Shown: positions 1 through 9,333, counted from the stretch's first letter. The stretch is DNA of 64,000 nt from a bacterium (GCA_017536545.1 JAFXHF010000017.1:62001-126000), one strand, 5' to 3'. Made by a program: numbers and translations. The notes: generated from the sequence alone by a model not told the origin.

Positions 1-2
1 CA

Positions 3-35
3 GGTTCAGACGATAGCGTAACATTAGGATTATAA
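3..35 (+). CDS. possible 3' end of an upstream gene
   Basis: The reading frame from base 3 is open and ends in TAA just before the TPR gene start, encoding ten residues that end in VTLGL. Codon choice looks like coding sequence. A second frame also stops at base 21, so the call is weak. If real, it is the C-terminus of a gene lying upstream of the window and closely linked to the TPR gene. Confidence 0.3.
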   Translation, partial: GSDDSVTLGL

Positions 36-37
36 TA

Positions 38-811
38 ATGAAAGAAAAAATTGATAAAGCGATAGAATGTTTTAAAAAACAAGATTGGAATGGTGCGATA
101 GATTTATTCACATCAATTGTGGAAATTGATACAGAAAATGCTGAAGTTTATAACAACTTGGGCTTGTGTTATGTGAATATTGGGGATGAAGATAAGGCTG
201 AAAAGAATTATCTTAAATCTATTGAATTAAATTCCAAAATTCCACAATGCTATATCAATTTGGCAGATTTATATTATAAACAAAGACGTTTAGGTGAAGG
301 TATAAATATTTTATCTTTCGCTGTTGATAATTTGCCTGATGATATTATTTTCAGACATTATTTGGCTCGTTTTTATATGGAAGATGCAAAACTAGATTTA
401 GCTATTGATGAGCTAATCAATGTTTTAGAACAGCAACCAGACAATTATGATGCTTATTATGATTTAGCAAAAGTTTATTTTGAGTTTGGTAATTATGAAT
501 CCGCAATTGAAAATTTTGAAAATGTTTTAGAATATAAACAAGACAATGAATTGATTTATTATTATTTAGCTGAAGCATATCAGGCTAATGATGAGATTGA
601 TAAGGCTATTTCAAATTTCTTAAAATCAATTGCAACAAATAATAAATTCACTTTAGCTTATAAAAAAGTTGCGATTTTATTTATGGCTCGTGGTGATTAC
701 GAAGATGCAATTGAATATTTGGAAGATTATTTGAATTTTGATATCCCACAAGAAGAAAAAGATGGGGTAAATAAGTTGGTAGAAGGTTTGAAATCAAAGG
801 TAAATAGCTAA
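38..811 (+). CDS. tetratricopeptide-repeat protein
   Basis: A 257-residue protein made almost wholly of TPR units, about seven helical repeats from residue 14 to 250 with the usual pattern of a small residue near position 8 and Ala near position 20. There is no signal peptide or membrane segment, so it should be cytoplasmic. TPR arrays are protein-binding scaffolds, and nothing in the sequence names the partner. It ends 3 nt before dprA, with an AGGA-type ribosome site upstream of its own ATG, and so is probably co-transcribed with dprA and topA. Confidence 0.85.
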   Translation: MKEKIDKAIECFKKQDWNGAIDLFTSIVEIDTENAEVYNNLGLCYVNIGDEDKAEKNYLKSIELNSKIPQCYINLADLYYKQRRLGEGINILSFAVDNLPDDIIFRHYLARFYMEDAKLDLAIDELINVLEQQPDNYDAYYDLAKVYFEFGNYESAIENFENVLEYKQDNELIYYYLAEAYQANDEIDKAISNFLKSIATNNKFTLAYKKVAILFMARGDYEDAIEYLEDYLNFDIPQEEKDGVNKLVEGLKSKVNS

Positions 812-814
812 TCT

Positions 815-1903
815 ATGAAAAGCAAGTATTGGATAGCGTTTTCTTCTATTGAACAAATTGATAGCAATTTTATTCAAAAGTTGTTTGAGCATTTTGGTGA
901 TATTGAAGTGGCTTTTAATGCTTCTTTAGATGATTTAAAAAAGATTGACGGACTTAGTGTAAAAAAAGCTGAAAACTTTTTGAAGCATAGAGATAAAGTT
1001 GATATCGATAGAACATTTACAGAAGTAGAAACCCGTGGGATTAATTTTTTAACTTTGGAAAGCGAAAATTATCCAAAAATGTTGCGTCAAATCTCAAATC
1101 CCCCTGCAGTTTTATATTATAAAGGTAAACTTTTTGAGTGTAATTTAGATAAAACTTTAGCAGTTGTTGGTTCTCGTCGTGCAAGTATGCATGGTCGAGA
1201 TGATTTGAAAAAGATTTTATCTGGATTAGCAAATACGGATATTTGTATCGTTTCAGGTTTAGCTTCTGGGATTGATACAGTTGCACACACTTCAGCTATT
1301 GAAAATAATATTAAAACAATCGGTGTTATTGCAAGTGGTTTTGATTTCACTTATCCAACAAGTAATAAAACGCTTTATCAAAATATCGAAAATGGTTATG
1401 GTGCATTGGTTAGTGAATATTATCCAACATTTGAACCGATGAAATTTAGATTTCCACAGAGAAACAGAATTGTTTCAGGTCTGTCTTATGGGACATTGGT
1501 TGCTGAGGCATCGTTAAAAAGTGGTGCGTTGATTACTGCGAATTTGACACTTGAGCAAGGCAGAGAATTGATGTGTATTCCTGGGTTAATTTCCAATCCG
1601 AATACTGAGGGAATTTATAAATTATTAAAAAATGGTGCAACTTTGGTTACTGAAAGTTGCGATATTTTAAACGCTTTAGGTTGGGAAGTGCAACACTGTT
1701 CTTGTGGTGAACAATTAACTCTTCCAATGTTGACAACAGAAGAAGAAAAGATTTTCACAAACCTTGAAATTGAAGAAAAGGGAGTAGATGAGTTGTTGAG
1801 TTTGACTGGCATGAAAATTGATGACTTGCTAATAAACTTGACAACAATGGAGCTTAAAGGCATAATAAAACAATGTGGCGGGGATAGATACGCAAAGGTA
1901 TAA
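815..1903 (+). CDS. dprA: DNA-processing protein DprA
   Basis: DprA (Smf) binds incoming single-stranded DNA and loads RecA during natural transformation. The 362-residue protein has an N-terminal helix-hairpin-helix/SAM-like part (about 1-75), the Rossmann-like core with VGSRRAS near residue 117, SGLASGID near 147 and the FPQRNR signature near 213, and a C-terminal winged helix (about 305-362). All hallmark motifs are present. It sits between a TPR gene and topA; dprA next to topA is a common bacterial arrangement. Together with the prepilin-like gene at 6.7 kb it makes DNA uptake conceivable, although no other competence gene is here. Confidence 0.95.
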   Translation: MKSKYWIAFSSIEQIDSNFIQKLFEHFGDIEVAFNASLDDLKKIDGLSVKKAENFLKHRDKVDIDRTFTEVETRGINFLTLESENYPKMLRQISNPPAVLYYKGKLFECNLDKTLAVVGSRRASMHGRDDLKKILSGLANTDICIVSGLASGIDTVAHTSAIENNIKTIGVIASGFDFTYPTSNKTLYQNIENGYGALVSEYYPTFEPMKFRFPQRNRIVSGLSYGTLVAEASLKSGALITANLTLEQGRELMCIPGLISNPNTEGIYKLLKNGATLVTESCDILNALGWEVQHCSCGEQLTLPMLTTEEEKIFTNLEIEEKGVDELLSLTGMKIDDLLINLTTMELKGIIKQCGGDRYAKV

Positions 1904-1904
1904 T

Positions 1905-2348
1905 ATGAAAGAGAAGATTATAGATTTTTTTACCTTTAGAAAACCGATAGGAAGATTTTTGTATCTTATGTATACCCTTTGTTGTGCTCTTTTCAATATA
2001 TTAGGTTATCTTATATTCACATCTATTGAGCTTCCTAACATTGGGTGGGCTATTATAGGTTTGCTTTTTTTATTGATTTTACCATTATTGTTGTATATTA
2101 ATACGATAATGATGATGAAGCGTTTTTGGGATATTTTTGCAAAAAAATATATTGCTGTTATTGTTACAGTATTATATTATCTATTAATAACACTTGTTGT
2201 GATTTTTTCTAAAGAAGATAATACTGTCGAAGGTTTTATTATAACCATATTTGGTATTGTTTTACTATTGGTAAAAGGTAGAATTACTGGGAAAAAAGAA
2301 GAAGTTAGTTTATCAACACAAGTCGAAGGGGATAGTCAAGAAGGGTAG
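1905..2348 (+). CDS. small integral membrane protein, DUF805-like
   Basis: A 147-residue protein with four hydrophobic segments at roughly residues 17-37, 44-64, 82-105 and 107-123, followed by a charged tail. The N-terminus (a FTF-R-GR-F pattern before the first membrane helix, and a KRFWDI motif between helices) resembles DUF805 proteins, inner-membrane proteins of unknown function. A GTG at 1875 in the same frame would overlap the end of dprA. I prefer the ATG at 1905, directly after the dprA stop. topA follows after 2 nt, so it sits inside the dprA-topA operon. Confidence 0.7.
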   Translation: MKEKIIDFFTFRKPIGRFLYLMYTLCCALFNILGYLIFTSIELPNIGWAIIGLLFLLILPLLLYINTIMMMKRFWDIFAKKYIAVIVTVLYYLLITLVVIFSKEDNTVEGFIITIFGIVLLLVKGRITGKKEEVSLSTQVEGDSQEG

Positions 2349-2350
2349 TT

Positions 2351-4657
2351 ATGGCAGAAACTAAATCAAAAGAAAAATCATTAGTAATAGTAGAGTCGCC
2401 TGCAAAATCTAAAACTATTAAAAAGATTCTAGGCAATGAATTTCAAATTGAAGCAAGTTATGGTCATATTAGAAACTTGCCGACAAAAGATGTTGCGACT
2501 GATAATTTAGGGTTTGATGTTAACAACAATTTTGAACCGAAATTTGAGATTATCCCAGGAAAACAAAAAGTAGTAAAAACGCTAAATGAATTAGCTCAAA
2601 AAGTTGATAAAATATACCTTGCATCCGACCCTGACCGTGAGGGAGAAGCTATTGCATGGCACGTTAGACAAATTCTAAAAGTGCCAGATGAAAAAATTTG
2701 TAGAATTGTATTCAACGAAATTACACCAAAAGCGGTTAAATATTCTGTTGCAAACCCACGTGGTATCGATATGGATATGGTTCAAGCTCAACAGACAAGA
2801 CAAATTTTGGATAAACTTGTAGGTTTCAAATTATCTCCTGTTTTGTGGAAACAAATTGGTAATAGAAACCTTTCAGCAGGTCGTGTTCAATCAGTTGCTT
2901 TACGTATGATTTGTGAAAGAGAAGAAGAAATTGAAAAATTTATTCCTCAAGAATATTGGTCAATTCACGCTCTGTTAGATAAAGATGGTAAACAATTTGA
3001 AGCTGAATTATCTAAAATCAAAGGCAAAACTGTTGATAAAAATATTAAAAATAAAGAAGAAGCTCAAGCTATTGTAGATTATTTAACCAGTCCAGAAGCT
3101 CAATATGAGATTTCTAAAGTTACTCAAAAAACTACAAAACGTAAACCAACAGCTCCTTTTATTACATCAACTATGCAGCGTGCAGCATCTTCAAAACTTG
3201 GTTTTGGAGTTCAAAAGACAATGCAAGTTGCTCAAAAACTTTATGAAGGTATCGAAATTGACGGTACTCCAGTCGGTTTGATTACTTATATGAGAACCGA
3301 TAGTGTTCGTGTTTCTGATGATGCTCAAAATATGGCACATGATTTCATTTTAGAAAATTATGGTGAAAAATATTACCCTGAGCAAGCAAATAGTTATGTG
3401 AAAGGTAAACAAAACGTTCAAGACGCTCACGAAGCTATTCGTCCGTCATACCCTGAGCGTACGCCAGAAAGTATTAAAAAATACTTGGATAATGATCAGT
3501 ACAAATTGTATAAATTAATTTGGGAAAAATTTATGTCTTCTCAAATGGCTCCTGCTGAAATTGCAAACAAAACAATAGAAATTACATCAGGAGATTATAC
3601 TCTTAGAGCTGGGACAAGCAAGGTTACTTTCGATGGTTTCTTGACACTTTATAACGATGCGGAAGATGATGAAGAACAAGCAACAGATGCTAAAATCCCA
3701 GATCTGAACAAAGGTGATAAAGTTGTTTCTAAAAAAATAAATCCAAAACAACATTTCACTCAACCACCTCCAAGATATAATGAAGCATCGTTGGTTAAGG
3801 CGTTAGAAGAATATGGAATTGGTCGTCCATCTACTTATGCAACAATTATTACTGTAATTCAGACAAGAAAATATGTTGAGAAAAAAGACAAAGCACTTCG
3901 TCCAACACTTTTGGGACGTACTGTTTCAAAACAATTGGTTGAACAATTCTCAGATATTATGGATTACAAATTTACAGCAGGTATGGAAGAAAAACTGGAT
4001 AAAATTGCTGAAAAGGAACTTATCTGGGTGAAAGTTTTACAAGATTTCTATGCTCCGTTTATGGAGGAAGTTAATGCGGTAATGAAAACTGCACAAAAGG
4101 TTACTATTGAAACAAAAGTAACTTGTCCAAATTGTGGCAAACCAATGGTTTTACGTTCAAGCAAAACTGGTTCACAATTCTTGGGTTGCTCTGGTTATCC
4201 TGATTGCAAAACTGCAATGTCATTAAATGTTATGCAAGAAATGGAAGAAGAGGGGGTAAATGAAACTTCTGAACCTCCAGTACGAGAGCTGACTGGTGAA
4301 AAATGTGACAAATGTGGTGGCGATACAGTCTTGAAGAATGGACCATATGGTAAATATACAGAATGTGTAAATCCAGATTGTAAAAATCGCAAACCTTATC
4401 GAAAATCTACTGGTATAACTTGTCCAAAATGTGGAAAAGGTACAATTGTTGAGCGTAAATCAAAACGTGGAACAGTTTTCTATGGTTGCGATAAGTATCC
4501 AGATTGTGATTTTGTTTTATGGAATGAACCAACTGGCGAAACTTGTCCAACTTGTGGTAGCTTATTGGTTAAAAAACAACTTAAAAAAGGCACAGTTGTA
4601 TCTTGTTCTAAGTTAGGTTGTTCATACAAAATTGAACCAGAACAAGAAGAAGCATAG
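2351..4657 (+). CDS. topA: DNA topoisomerase I
   Basis: Type IA topoisomerase relaxing negative supercoils. Of 768 residues, the N-terminal Toprim domain carries VIVESPAK near residue 11 and the acidic DPDREGEA motif near 95. The catalytic tyrosine lies in the YMRTDS motif near 315. The C-terminal quarter (about 590-760) holds four Cys4 zinc-ribbon units (CPNCG, CDKCG, CPKCG and CPTCG), one more than the three of Escherichia coli TopA. It is the last gene of the dprA operon, and its stop codon is one base from the stop of the convergent aroE gene, so the two transcripts must overlap. Confidence 0.97.
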   Translation: MAETKSKEKSLVIVESPAKSKTIKKILGNEFQIEASYGHIRNLPTKDVATDNLGFDVNNNFEPKFEIIPGKQKVVKTLNELAQKVDKIYLASDPDREGEAIAWHVRQILKVPDEKICRIVFNEITPKAVKYSVANPRGIDMDMVQAQQTRQILDKLVGFKLSPVLWKQIGNRNLSAGRVQSVALRMICEREEEIEKFIPQEYWSIHALLDKDGKQFEAELSKIKGKTVDKNIKNKEEAQAIVDYLTSPEAQYEISKVTQKTTKRKPTAPFITSTMQRAASSKLGFGVQKTMQVAQKLYEGIEIDGTPVGLITYMRTDSVRVSDDAQNMAHDFILENYGEKYYPEQANSYVKGKQNVQDAHEAIRPSYPERTPESIKKYLDNDQYKLYKLIWEKFMSSQMAPAEIANKTIEITSGDYTLRAGTSKVTFDGFLTLYNDAEDDEEQATDAKIPDLNKGDKVVSKKINPKQHFTQPPPRYNEASLVKALEEYGIGRPSTYATIITVIQTRKYVEKKDKALRPTLLGRTVSKQLVEQFSDIMDYKFTAGMEEKLDKIAEKELIWVKVLQDFYAPFMEEVNAVMKTAQKVTIETKVTCPNCGKPMVLRSSKTGSQFLGCSGYPDCKTAMSLNVMQEMEEEGVNETSEPPVRELTGEKCDKCGGDTVLKNGPYGKYTECVNPDCKNRKPYRKSTGITCPKCGKGTIVERKSKRGTVFYGCDKYPDCDFVLWNEPTGETCPTCGSLLVKKQLKKGTVVSCSKLGCSYKIEPEQEEA

Positions 4658-4658
4658 A

Positions 4659-6299
4659 TTATAGATTCTCTAGAGCCGCAATTTTCATGTCTTTAAAGTC
4701 TGGAGTTCTGCCAGTCCAGATTTTTTCAGCTGCGAGTGCTTGATGGATGAACATATCAACCCCGTTGATTGTTCGGTAACCGTTTTTCTCTGCAAGTTTT
4801 AGTAAAACGGTTTTCTTAGGGTTGTAAATTACATCGTAAACTAATGCACCTTGAGGAAGAGTTTTTAGTTCTTTTTCTTCAACTGGTGTCATATCAGCAG
4901 CTCTGCCTTGCATACCAATTGGTGTTGTATTTACAAGAATGTGAATATTAGATAAATCTCTAATATATTCGATTTGGTAAACGTTAAACTCTACATTTGG
5001 GAATTTACGGCGTAAGTATGCCAATAGTTCGGAACAATTAGGGATATTTCTAGTGTATAGTTTAATCTCTTTCACATTGCTTTGAGCAAGTGCAACAATA
5101 GCCGCTCTTGCGGCACCGCCTGTACCTAGTACCCCTGCGGTTTTACCAACTAAACTAAAATCTGATGGGATAGCATTTCTGAACCCAATAACATCAGTAT
5201 TATAACCTCTTAAGGTTTTGTCTTGGTTTATTACAACAGTGTTCACTGCACCAACTAAATCAGCAGAAGAATCAACTGTGTCCAAAAATAGTGTTATCGG
5301 AAGTTTTAGCGGGATAGTTACGTTAAAACCTGCATATCCGTTGTATTTTAAATATTTAATTCTATCTACCAAATCATCAGGTGGGGTTTCTAGAATTTCA
5401 TACTCAGTTTCAATTCCCAAGCTTTGGAATCCTGCTTTATGTATATGACTAGATAAAGAATGCCCTAAAGGGTAACCAATCAAGCAGAATTTTCCATTTT
5501 GTACTGGTGTTGCAGGTTGGCTATTACTATCAACAACTGAAGGTCCAAAGAATGAACTTGGCGGTTGAGCTGGTAAATTCCCAGTATATTTTGCTTTTTG
5601 TGGTTCAACAGGATGTGTAATAGCTTGTGAGCTCGGGTTTTCCCAGCCAAAGTTAGCGTTAAAATTGTTATTGTATGAGCTTGTATCAACTGAAGTGTTT
5701 GAACTTACGTTACCTGTGTAGCTTTGAGTTTGGACAGGTTGTGGTTGTTTATAAACTGGTTGAGGTTCAGGTTGGTAATAAGTTTGTTCTTGAGGTTGAT
5801 AAACTGGCTCAGGTTGAGGTTGTTGGTAAACTGGCTCTTGGTAATAAGATTGCTGAGGTTCAGTATATGTAGGTTGTTGAGGTTCTTGATAAGCTGGTTC
5901 ATTATATGTTGAACCTCCGTATGAATAACTTTCTATAGAGCTAGATTGCATCATGCTAGAACCAGCTGATTCGAATGAACTTGTGTAACTTTCGGTTGGA
6001 GTTTCATATTGAGGTTGCTCGGGTTGTGAGTAATACGAAGTTGACCAAGAATTTTCTTGTTGAGGTTCATTGTAAGTTGGTTCATTGTACGTTTGAACAG
6101 GTTCAGGTTCTTGTTTTTGGCAAGCTGATAGAGCTGCAAACCCAGTTGGTTTAGGAGCTTCAGTTTTAGGTAAATCATTATTTACCCCTACCCCTGCCCC
6201 TTCGGATTCCATTTGAGCTTTTAATTCACTCAATGTAATGCTAATTCCTTGAGCTTTTAATTCTTTGTAGCGTGCCAATAATTCCTTACTTACTGCCAT
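4659..6299 (-). CDS. aroE: shikimate dehydrogenase with a long disordered N-terminal extension
   Basis: Residues 268-546 are a complete AroE, which reduces 3-dehydroshikimate to shikimate with NADPH. Visible are the SLSS substrate motif, the NVTIPLK segment with the catalytic lysine, the NTD aspartate, the nucleotide loop GTGGAARA, and a terminal helix with a HQA motif. AroE normally has about 270-280 residues, so residues 1-267 are extra. They start with a short helical piece and then form a Tyr/Gln/Pro/Glu-rich low-complexity region with repeats of the YNEP, YQEP and YQPQ kind. The frame is uninterrupted and the only good ribosome site (AGAGG, 8 nt before ATG) is at the far N-terminus, so I keep the long form. 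Apparent ORFs on the other frames at 5.5-6.2 kb are shadows of this repeat tract. Confidence 0.9.
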   Translation of the reverse strand: MAVSKELLARYKELKAQGISITLSELKAQMESEGAGVGVNNDLPKTEAPKPTGFAALSACQKQEPEPVQTYNEPTYNEPQQENSWSTSYYSQPEQPQYETPTESYTSSFESAGSSMMQSSSIESYSYGGSTYNEPAYQEPQQPTYTEPQQSYYQEPVYQQPQPEPVYQPQEQTYYQPEPQPVYKQPQPVQTQSYTGNVSSNTSVDTSSYNNNFNANFGWENPSSQAITHPVEPQKAKYTGNLPAQPPSSFFGPSVVDSNSQPATPVQNGKFCLIGYPLGHSLSSHIHKAGFQSLGIETEYEILETPPDDLVDRIKYLKYNGYAGFNVTIPLKLPITLFLDTVDSSADLVGAVNTVVINQDKTLRGYNTDVIGFRNAIPSDFSLVGKTAGVLGTGGAARAAIVALAQSNVKEIKLYTRNIPNCSELLAYLRRKFPNVEFNVYQIEYIRDLSNIHILVNTTPIGMQGRAADMTPVEEKELKTLPQGALVYDVIYNPKKTVLLKLAEKNGYRTINGVDMFIHQALAAEKIWTGRTPDFKDMKIAALENL

Positions 6300-6342
6300 T
6301 ATTCAAACCTCTATTATTACCAATACAGGCATTATACAAGAA

Positions 6343-6567
6343 TTAAATAATTTGTTTATCAACTTTTGGTATGAATTTTATTTCGTAACCTAGAATGTCT
6401 GCAATAATCAACATTTCACGAAATGTAATTGTTTCGTTTCTTAATTTGTTTGAAAGATTTTGCATGGAATATGGTTTGTTCAATCTTTTTCCTAAACTTG
6501 TAGCAAGTTCGGTAAGATTAACATTGACATCAAGCATAACTTTCTTAAGTTCGTTAATTATAGACAT
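6343..6567 (-). CDS. small helix-turn-helix (XRE-like) protein
   Basis: A 74-residue protein with the pattern of a lambda-repressor-type HTH: a first helix, then LATSLGKRLNKP, a recognition stretch MQNLSNKLRN, and a closing segment around FREMLIIADILGYEI. This arrangement is typical of small XRE-family proteins found in phage- or plasmid-derived loci and next to regulated genes. It has a GGAG ribosome site and a TATAAT box about 30 nt upstream of the ATG. It is divergent from the prepilin-like gene, whose promoter lies within 100 bp, so it could regulate that gene or itself. Function is inferred only from the fold signature. Confidence 0.65.
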   Translation of the reverse strand: MSIINELKKVMLDVNVNLTELATSLGKRLNKPYSMQNLSNKLRNETITFREMLIIADILGYEIKFIPKVDKQII

Positions 6568-6635
6568 ATTATATCTCCATTTATTTAAAATTATACAAAT
6601 GGATTTAATCTTTAACGAATAAATTTCAAATAAAA

Positions 6636-6663
6636 TTGACTTTTATATAAAATAGTGTAATAT
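6636..6663 (+). promoter_or_regulatory. promoter of the prepilin-like gene
   Basis: TTGACT at 6636-6641 and TAATAT at 6658-6663 are separated by 16 bp, a good sigma-70 match. Transcription would begin near 6670, leaving a leader of about 24 nt before the ATG at 6694. Confidence 0.5.
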
Positions 6664-6693
6664 TAAATATATACGTTTAATAGGTTAAGAATT

Positions 6694-7458
6694 ATGAATA
6701 AAAAAGCGTTTACTTTAGCAGAGATTTTAATTACTTTAGGCATAATCGGAGTGGTTGCAGCAATGACTATCCCAAATCTGATGCATAAAGTTCGAAATAA
6801 AGTTCTTGCCACACAGTTTAAGAAAACAATGGCTGATGTAACCCAAGCTATCGGTAGAATTAAGGCTAATAATGATATTGATACGTTAGCTGATTATTGT
6901 GCATATTATGATGGCTCTGAATATCCTAATTCGTTAGAGTGTTATGACTGGTTTAGGAATATCTTTACATCTAGAACTGCTAAGAGACTAGGCACTTTTT
7001 ATCATGATTACGATTTAATTAGAAGTGATACAGAAATAAGAACTTATAACGGACAGCAGTATGTAACAAATTCGGCTTTAGCAGGAATTGGGTACGCAGT
7101 TATTAATCCTAGAACAATGTTAGACGGTCAATATCTTAATGTTTGGATTATTGAGAGTAACTTATATATTGGTGTAGATATAAATGGTAAAGATAAACCA
7201 AATCGTTTGGGGCACGATATTTTTGTATTTATAGTTCATAAAAAAGATGATTTTTTGACTTATGCTTCAGTTCCAGAAGATATCAGCCCAGAAGATTTAC
7301 CCACTGAAGGCCCAGAATATTCTATCGAGAGAAAGGGATATCCTTGTAGTTTAACATCTACACAAAAAGGTAATGGTATTGGGTGCGTGTATTATGCACT
7401 TAAAAATAAGTGTCCTGATGGTACTGCTCGAAATTATTTTGATTGTTTGCCAAAATAA
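6694..7458 (+). CDS. prepilin-type N-terminal methylation domain protein (pseudopilin-like)
   Basis: A 254-residue protein opening with the class III signal MNKKA|FTLAEILITLG. A short basic leader is followed by Phe +1 and Glu +5, then a hydrophobic helix to about residue 27. The residue before the predicted prepilin-peptidase cut is Ala instead of the usual Gly. The rest is a soluble domain with several cysteines (near residues 69, 84, 221, 233, 243 and 250), consistent with an exported, disulphide-bonded minor pilin or type II secretion-like pseudopilin. No other pilus gene is adjacent, so it looks like one of a dispersed family. It is convergent with bioB, 3 nt between stops. Confidence 0.8.
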   Translation: MNKKAFTLAEILITLGIIGVVAAMTIPNLMHKVRNKVLATQFKKTMADVTQAIGRIKANNDIDTLADYCAYYDGSEYPNSLECYDWFRNIFTSRTAKRLGTFYHDYDLIRSDTEIRTYNGQQYVTNSALAGIGYAVINPRTMLDGQYLNVWIIESNLYIGVDINGKDKPNRLGHDIFVFIVHKKDDFLTYASVPEDISPEDLPTEGPEYSIERKGYPCSLTSTQKGNGIGCVYYALKNKCPDGTARNYFDCLPK

Positions 7459-7461
7459 TTG

Positions 7462-8394
7462 TTACTTTAATGTTTTGCCGATTTTTGCAACCATTTCGAT
7501 ATCATCAGCTGGTTCTTTCCCTACGGTTGTAAGGTAATTCCCAACCAAAATTCCTTCAACGCAAGTTTTTAGTGCAAGTTCTTGGTTTTCTTGAGATAAT
7601 CTCATTCTGCCACCACAAAAACGAACAACTGCTTGTGGATTTGCAATTTTGAAGATTGCCATTGTGCGTAAAACGTTTTCTTCGTCGATTTTGTCGTGAT
7701 AATTTTCAAACGGGGTTTGAGGAATTGGCATTAAGATATTTATTGGAATTGAATCTGGTTCGATTTCTGCTAATTCCATTGCCATTTCAACACGTTGTTC
7801 AATGGTTTCACCCATTCCTAAAATTACACCGCAACAAAGTTCAATGCCATATTTTTTAACGAGTTTGCAAGTATTCAGTCTATCTTCCCAAGTGTGAGTT
7901 GTGCAAACTTCTGGGTAATATGAACGACAAGTGTTGAAGTTGTGGTGGAAACGTTTTAGTCCAGCTTCAGCTAGTTGTTTTGCCTGTTCTTCGTCTAAAA
8001 TCCCAATTGATGCACAAGATGAAAGTCCATTGATTTTGTTGATTTCTTTAATCATCTCAAGTTCGATTTTGAAATCACGTCCTTCATCAGGAGTTTTTCC
8101 ACTGGTTACAATTGCAAAGCGTGAAACGTGGTTAGCTTTTGCTTCGTGGGCAACTTTTACAACTTCATCAATTTCAACAAGCGGGTATGATTCGATATCA
8201 GTTCTGTAATGAGAACTTTGTGCACAGTATTTGCAATTTTGAGAACATTTACCATTTCTTGCATTGATTAGTGAACAGAATTCAACTTTGTCTGACATGT
8301 ATTTTGAAGATTCTGCTAATAATTCATCAAGTGGTAAGTTATATAAATGTAATAATTCCTCTTTTGTGTAAGTTTTTTTTACTGTGCTATTCAT
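7462..8394 (-). CDS. bioB: biotin synthase
   Basis: Radical-SAM enzyme inserting sulfur into dethiobiotin, the last step of biotin synthesis. The 310-residue length is typical. The radical-SAM cysteines appear as CSQNCKYC near residue 50, preceded by the biotin-synthase signature INARNGK. Conserved Cys residues for the auxiliary [2Fe-2S] cluster occur near 111, 143 and 203, and an Arg-containing FCGGR motif lies near 275. It is apart from bioF-bioG-bioC at 18-21 kb and from bioY at 40 kb. Confidence 0.95.
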   Translation of the reverse strand: MNSTVKKTYTKEELLHLYNLPLDELLAESSKYMSDKVEFCSLINARNGKCSQNCKYCAQSSHYRTDIESYPLVEIDEVVKVAHEAKANHVSRFAIVTSGKTPDEGRDFKIELEMIKEINKINGLSSCASIGILDEEQAKQLAEAGLKRFHHNFNTCRSYYPEVCTTHTWEDRLNTCKLVKKYGIELCCGVILGMGETIEQRVEMAMELAEIEPDSIPINILMPIPQTPFENYHDKIDEENVLRTMAIFKIANPQAVVRFCGGRMRLSQENQELALKTCVEGILVGNYLTTVGKEPADDIEMVAKIGKTLK

Positions 8395-8504
8395 ATCCCT
8401 CTGCCTTTTTTAAATAAATGTATATCCTTAATTTTAGGCTAGACATACCAAAGTGTCAATTTTTATCCCCTTATGTTAAAATTACTGTAAAGAAAGAGGA
8501 TATT

Positions 8505-9317
8505 ATGGCAGGTATTTTAAATATACAGATTAAACCAACAATTAGTGATAAAGAAATAAACTTGAAAAAAGTTGAACATTTTATTAAAAAATATTCTGAT
8601 AAGAAATTAGATTTGGTTGTTTTCCCAGAGTTTTTTTCAACTGGGGTAAATAACAAGGCTTTTGATGAAGTGCCTGAAGATGAAAATGGTGGACAAACTA
8701 TTGCCAAAGTTCAGGAACTTGCTAAAAAATATAATACCAATATTGTGGCGGGATCAGTTATTGAACGTGTAGGCGATAAGTCTTATAATACTTGCTTTGT
8801 AATAAATAGAAGTGGTGAAATCGTTGGGAAATATCGTAAAATTCACTTATACAATTATATGGGTGGAACTGAAGGTGAACATGTTGAAGCAGGATCTGAA
8901 ATCGTTGTTTTGGATTTGGATTTTGCAAGAGTGGGTATAGCTTTGTGTTTTGATCTTCGTTATCCTGTCCAATTCAAAGAAATGGCAAAACAAGGTGCTG
9001 AAATTTTTGTAGTCCCTGTTGCGTGGATTGTTCCAACTGAAATTTATGAAGATAAAGACTCTAAAGCTTTTGCTCAAGATATGTATGTTGCTCTAAATAG
9101 GGTTCGTGCATTTGATAACCACGCTTATCTAGTTTCATCAAACCAAACAAAAGATATAAATGGAAAGGTTTGTGCAATTGGTAATTCTATGATTATTGCA
9201 CCAACTTCACAGGTTTTGGCTAATGCTAAAGATGAACAGACTGCAGTTTACGCTGATGTTGATGTTGAACTTGTGAAGTTCTATCGTCAAATGTTTCCAG
9301 TGGCAAACATCGATTAG
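8505..9317 (+). CDS. carbon-nitrogen hydrolase (nitrilase superfamily)
   Basis: A 270-residue member of the nitrilase/omega-amidase superfamily with the Glu-Lys-Cys triad visible: VFPEFF near residue 43, KYRKIHLY near 114, and ALCFDLRYP near 152. Such enzymes hydrolyse amides such as omega-amides or N-carbamoyl compounds; the substrate cannot be read from sequence. The frame stays open to an ATG at 8418. I choose the ATG at 8505 because AGAGGA lies 6 nt upstream and homology begins there (MAGILNIQIKP). The gene is divergent from bioB and ends in a bidirectional terminator shared with rpsR. Confidence 0.9.
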   Translation: MAGILNIQIKPTISDKEINLKKVEHFIKKYSDKKLDLVVFPEFFSTGVNNKAFDEVPEDENGGQTIAKVQELAKKYNTNIVAGSVIERVGDKSYNTCFVINRSGEIVGKYRKIHLYNYMGGTEGEHVEAGSEIVVLDLDFARVGIALCFDLRYPVQFKEMAKQGAEIFVVPVAWIVPTEIYEDKDSKAFAQDMYVALNRVRAFDNHAYLVSSNQTKDINGKVCAIGNSMIIAPTSQVLANAKDEQTAVYADVDVELVKFYRQMFPVANID

Positions 9318-9333
9318 AAGATAATTAATAAAC

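Noticed and set aside
5480-6178. Several overlapping frames on both strands in the aroE extension
   Set aside because: They are shadows of the low-complexity YQEP-type repeats and encode Leu/Asn- or Val/Leu-repetitive nonsense.
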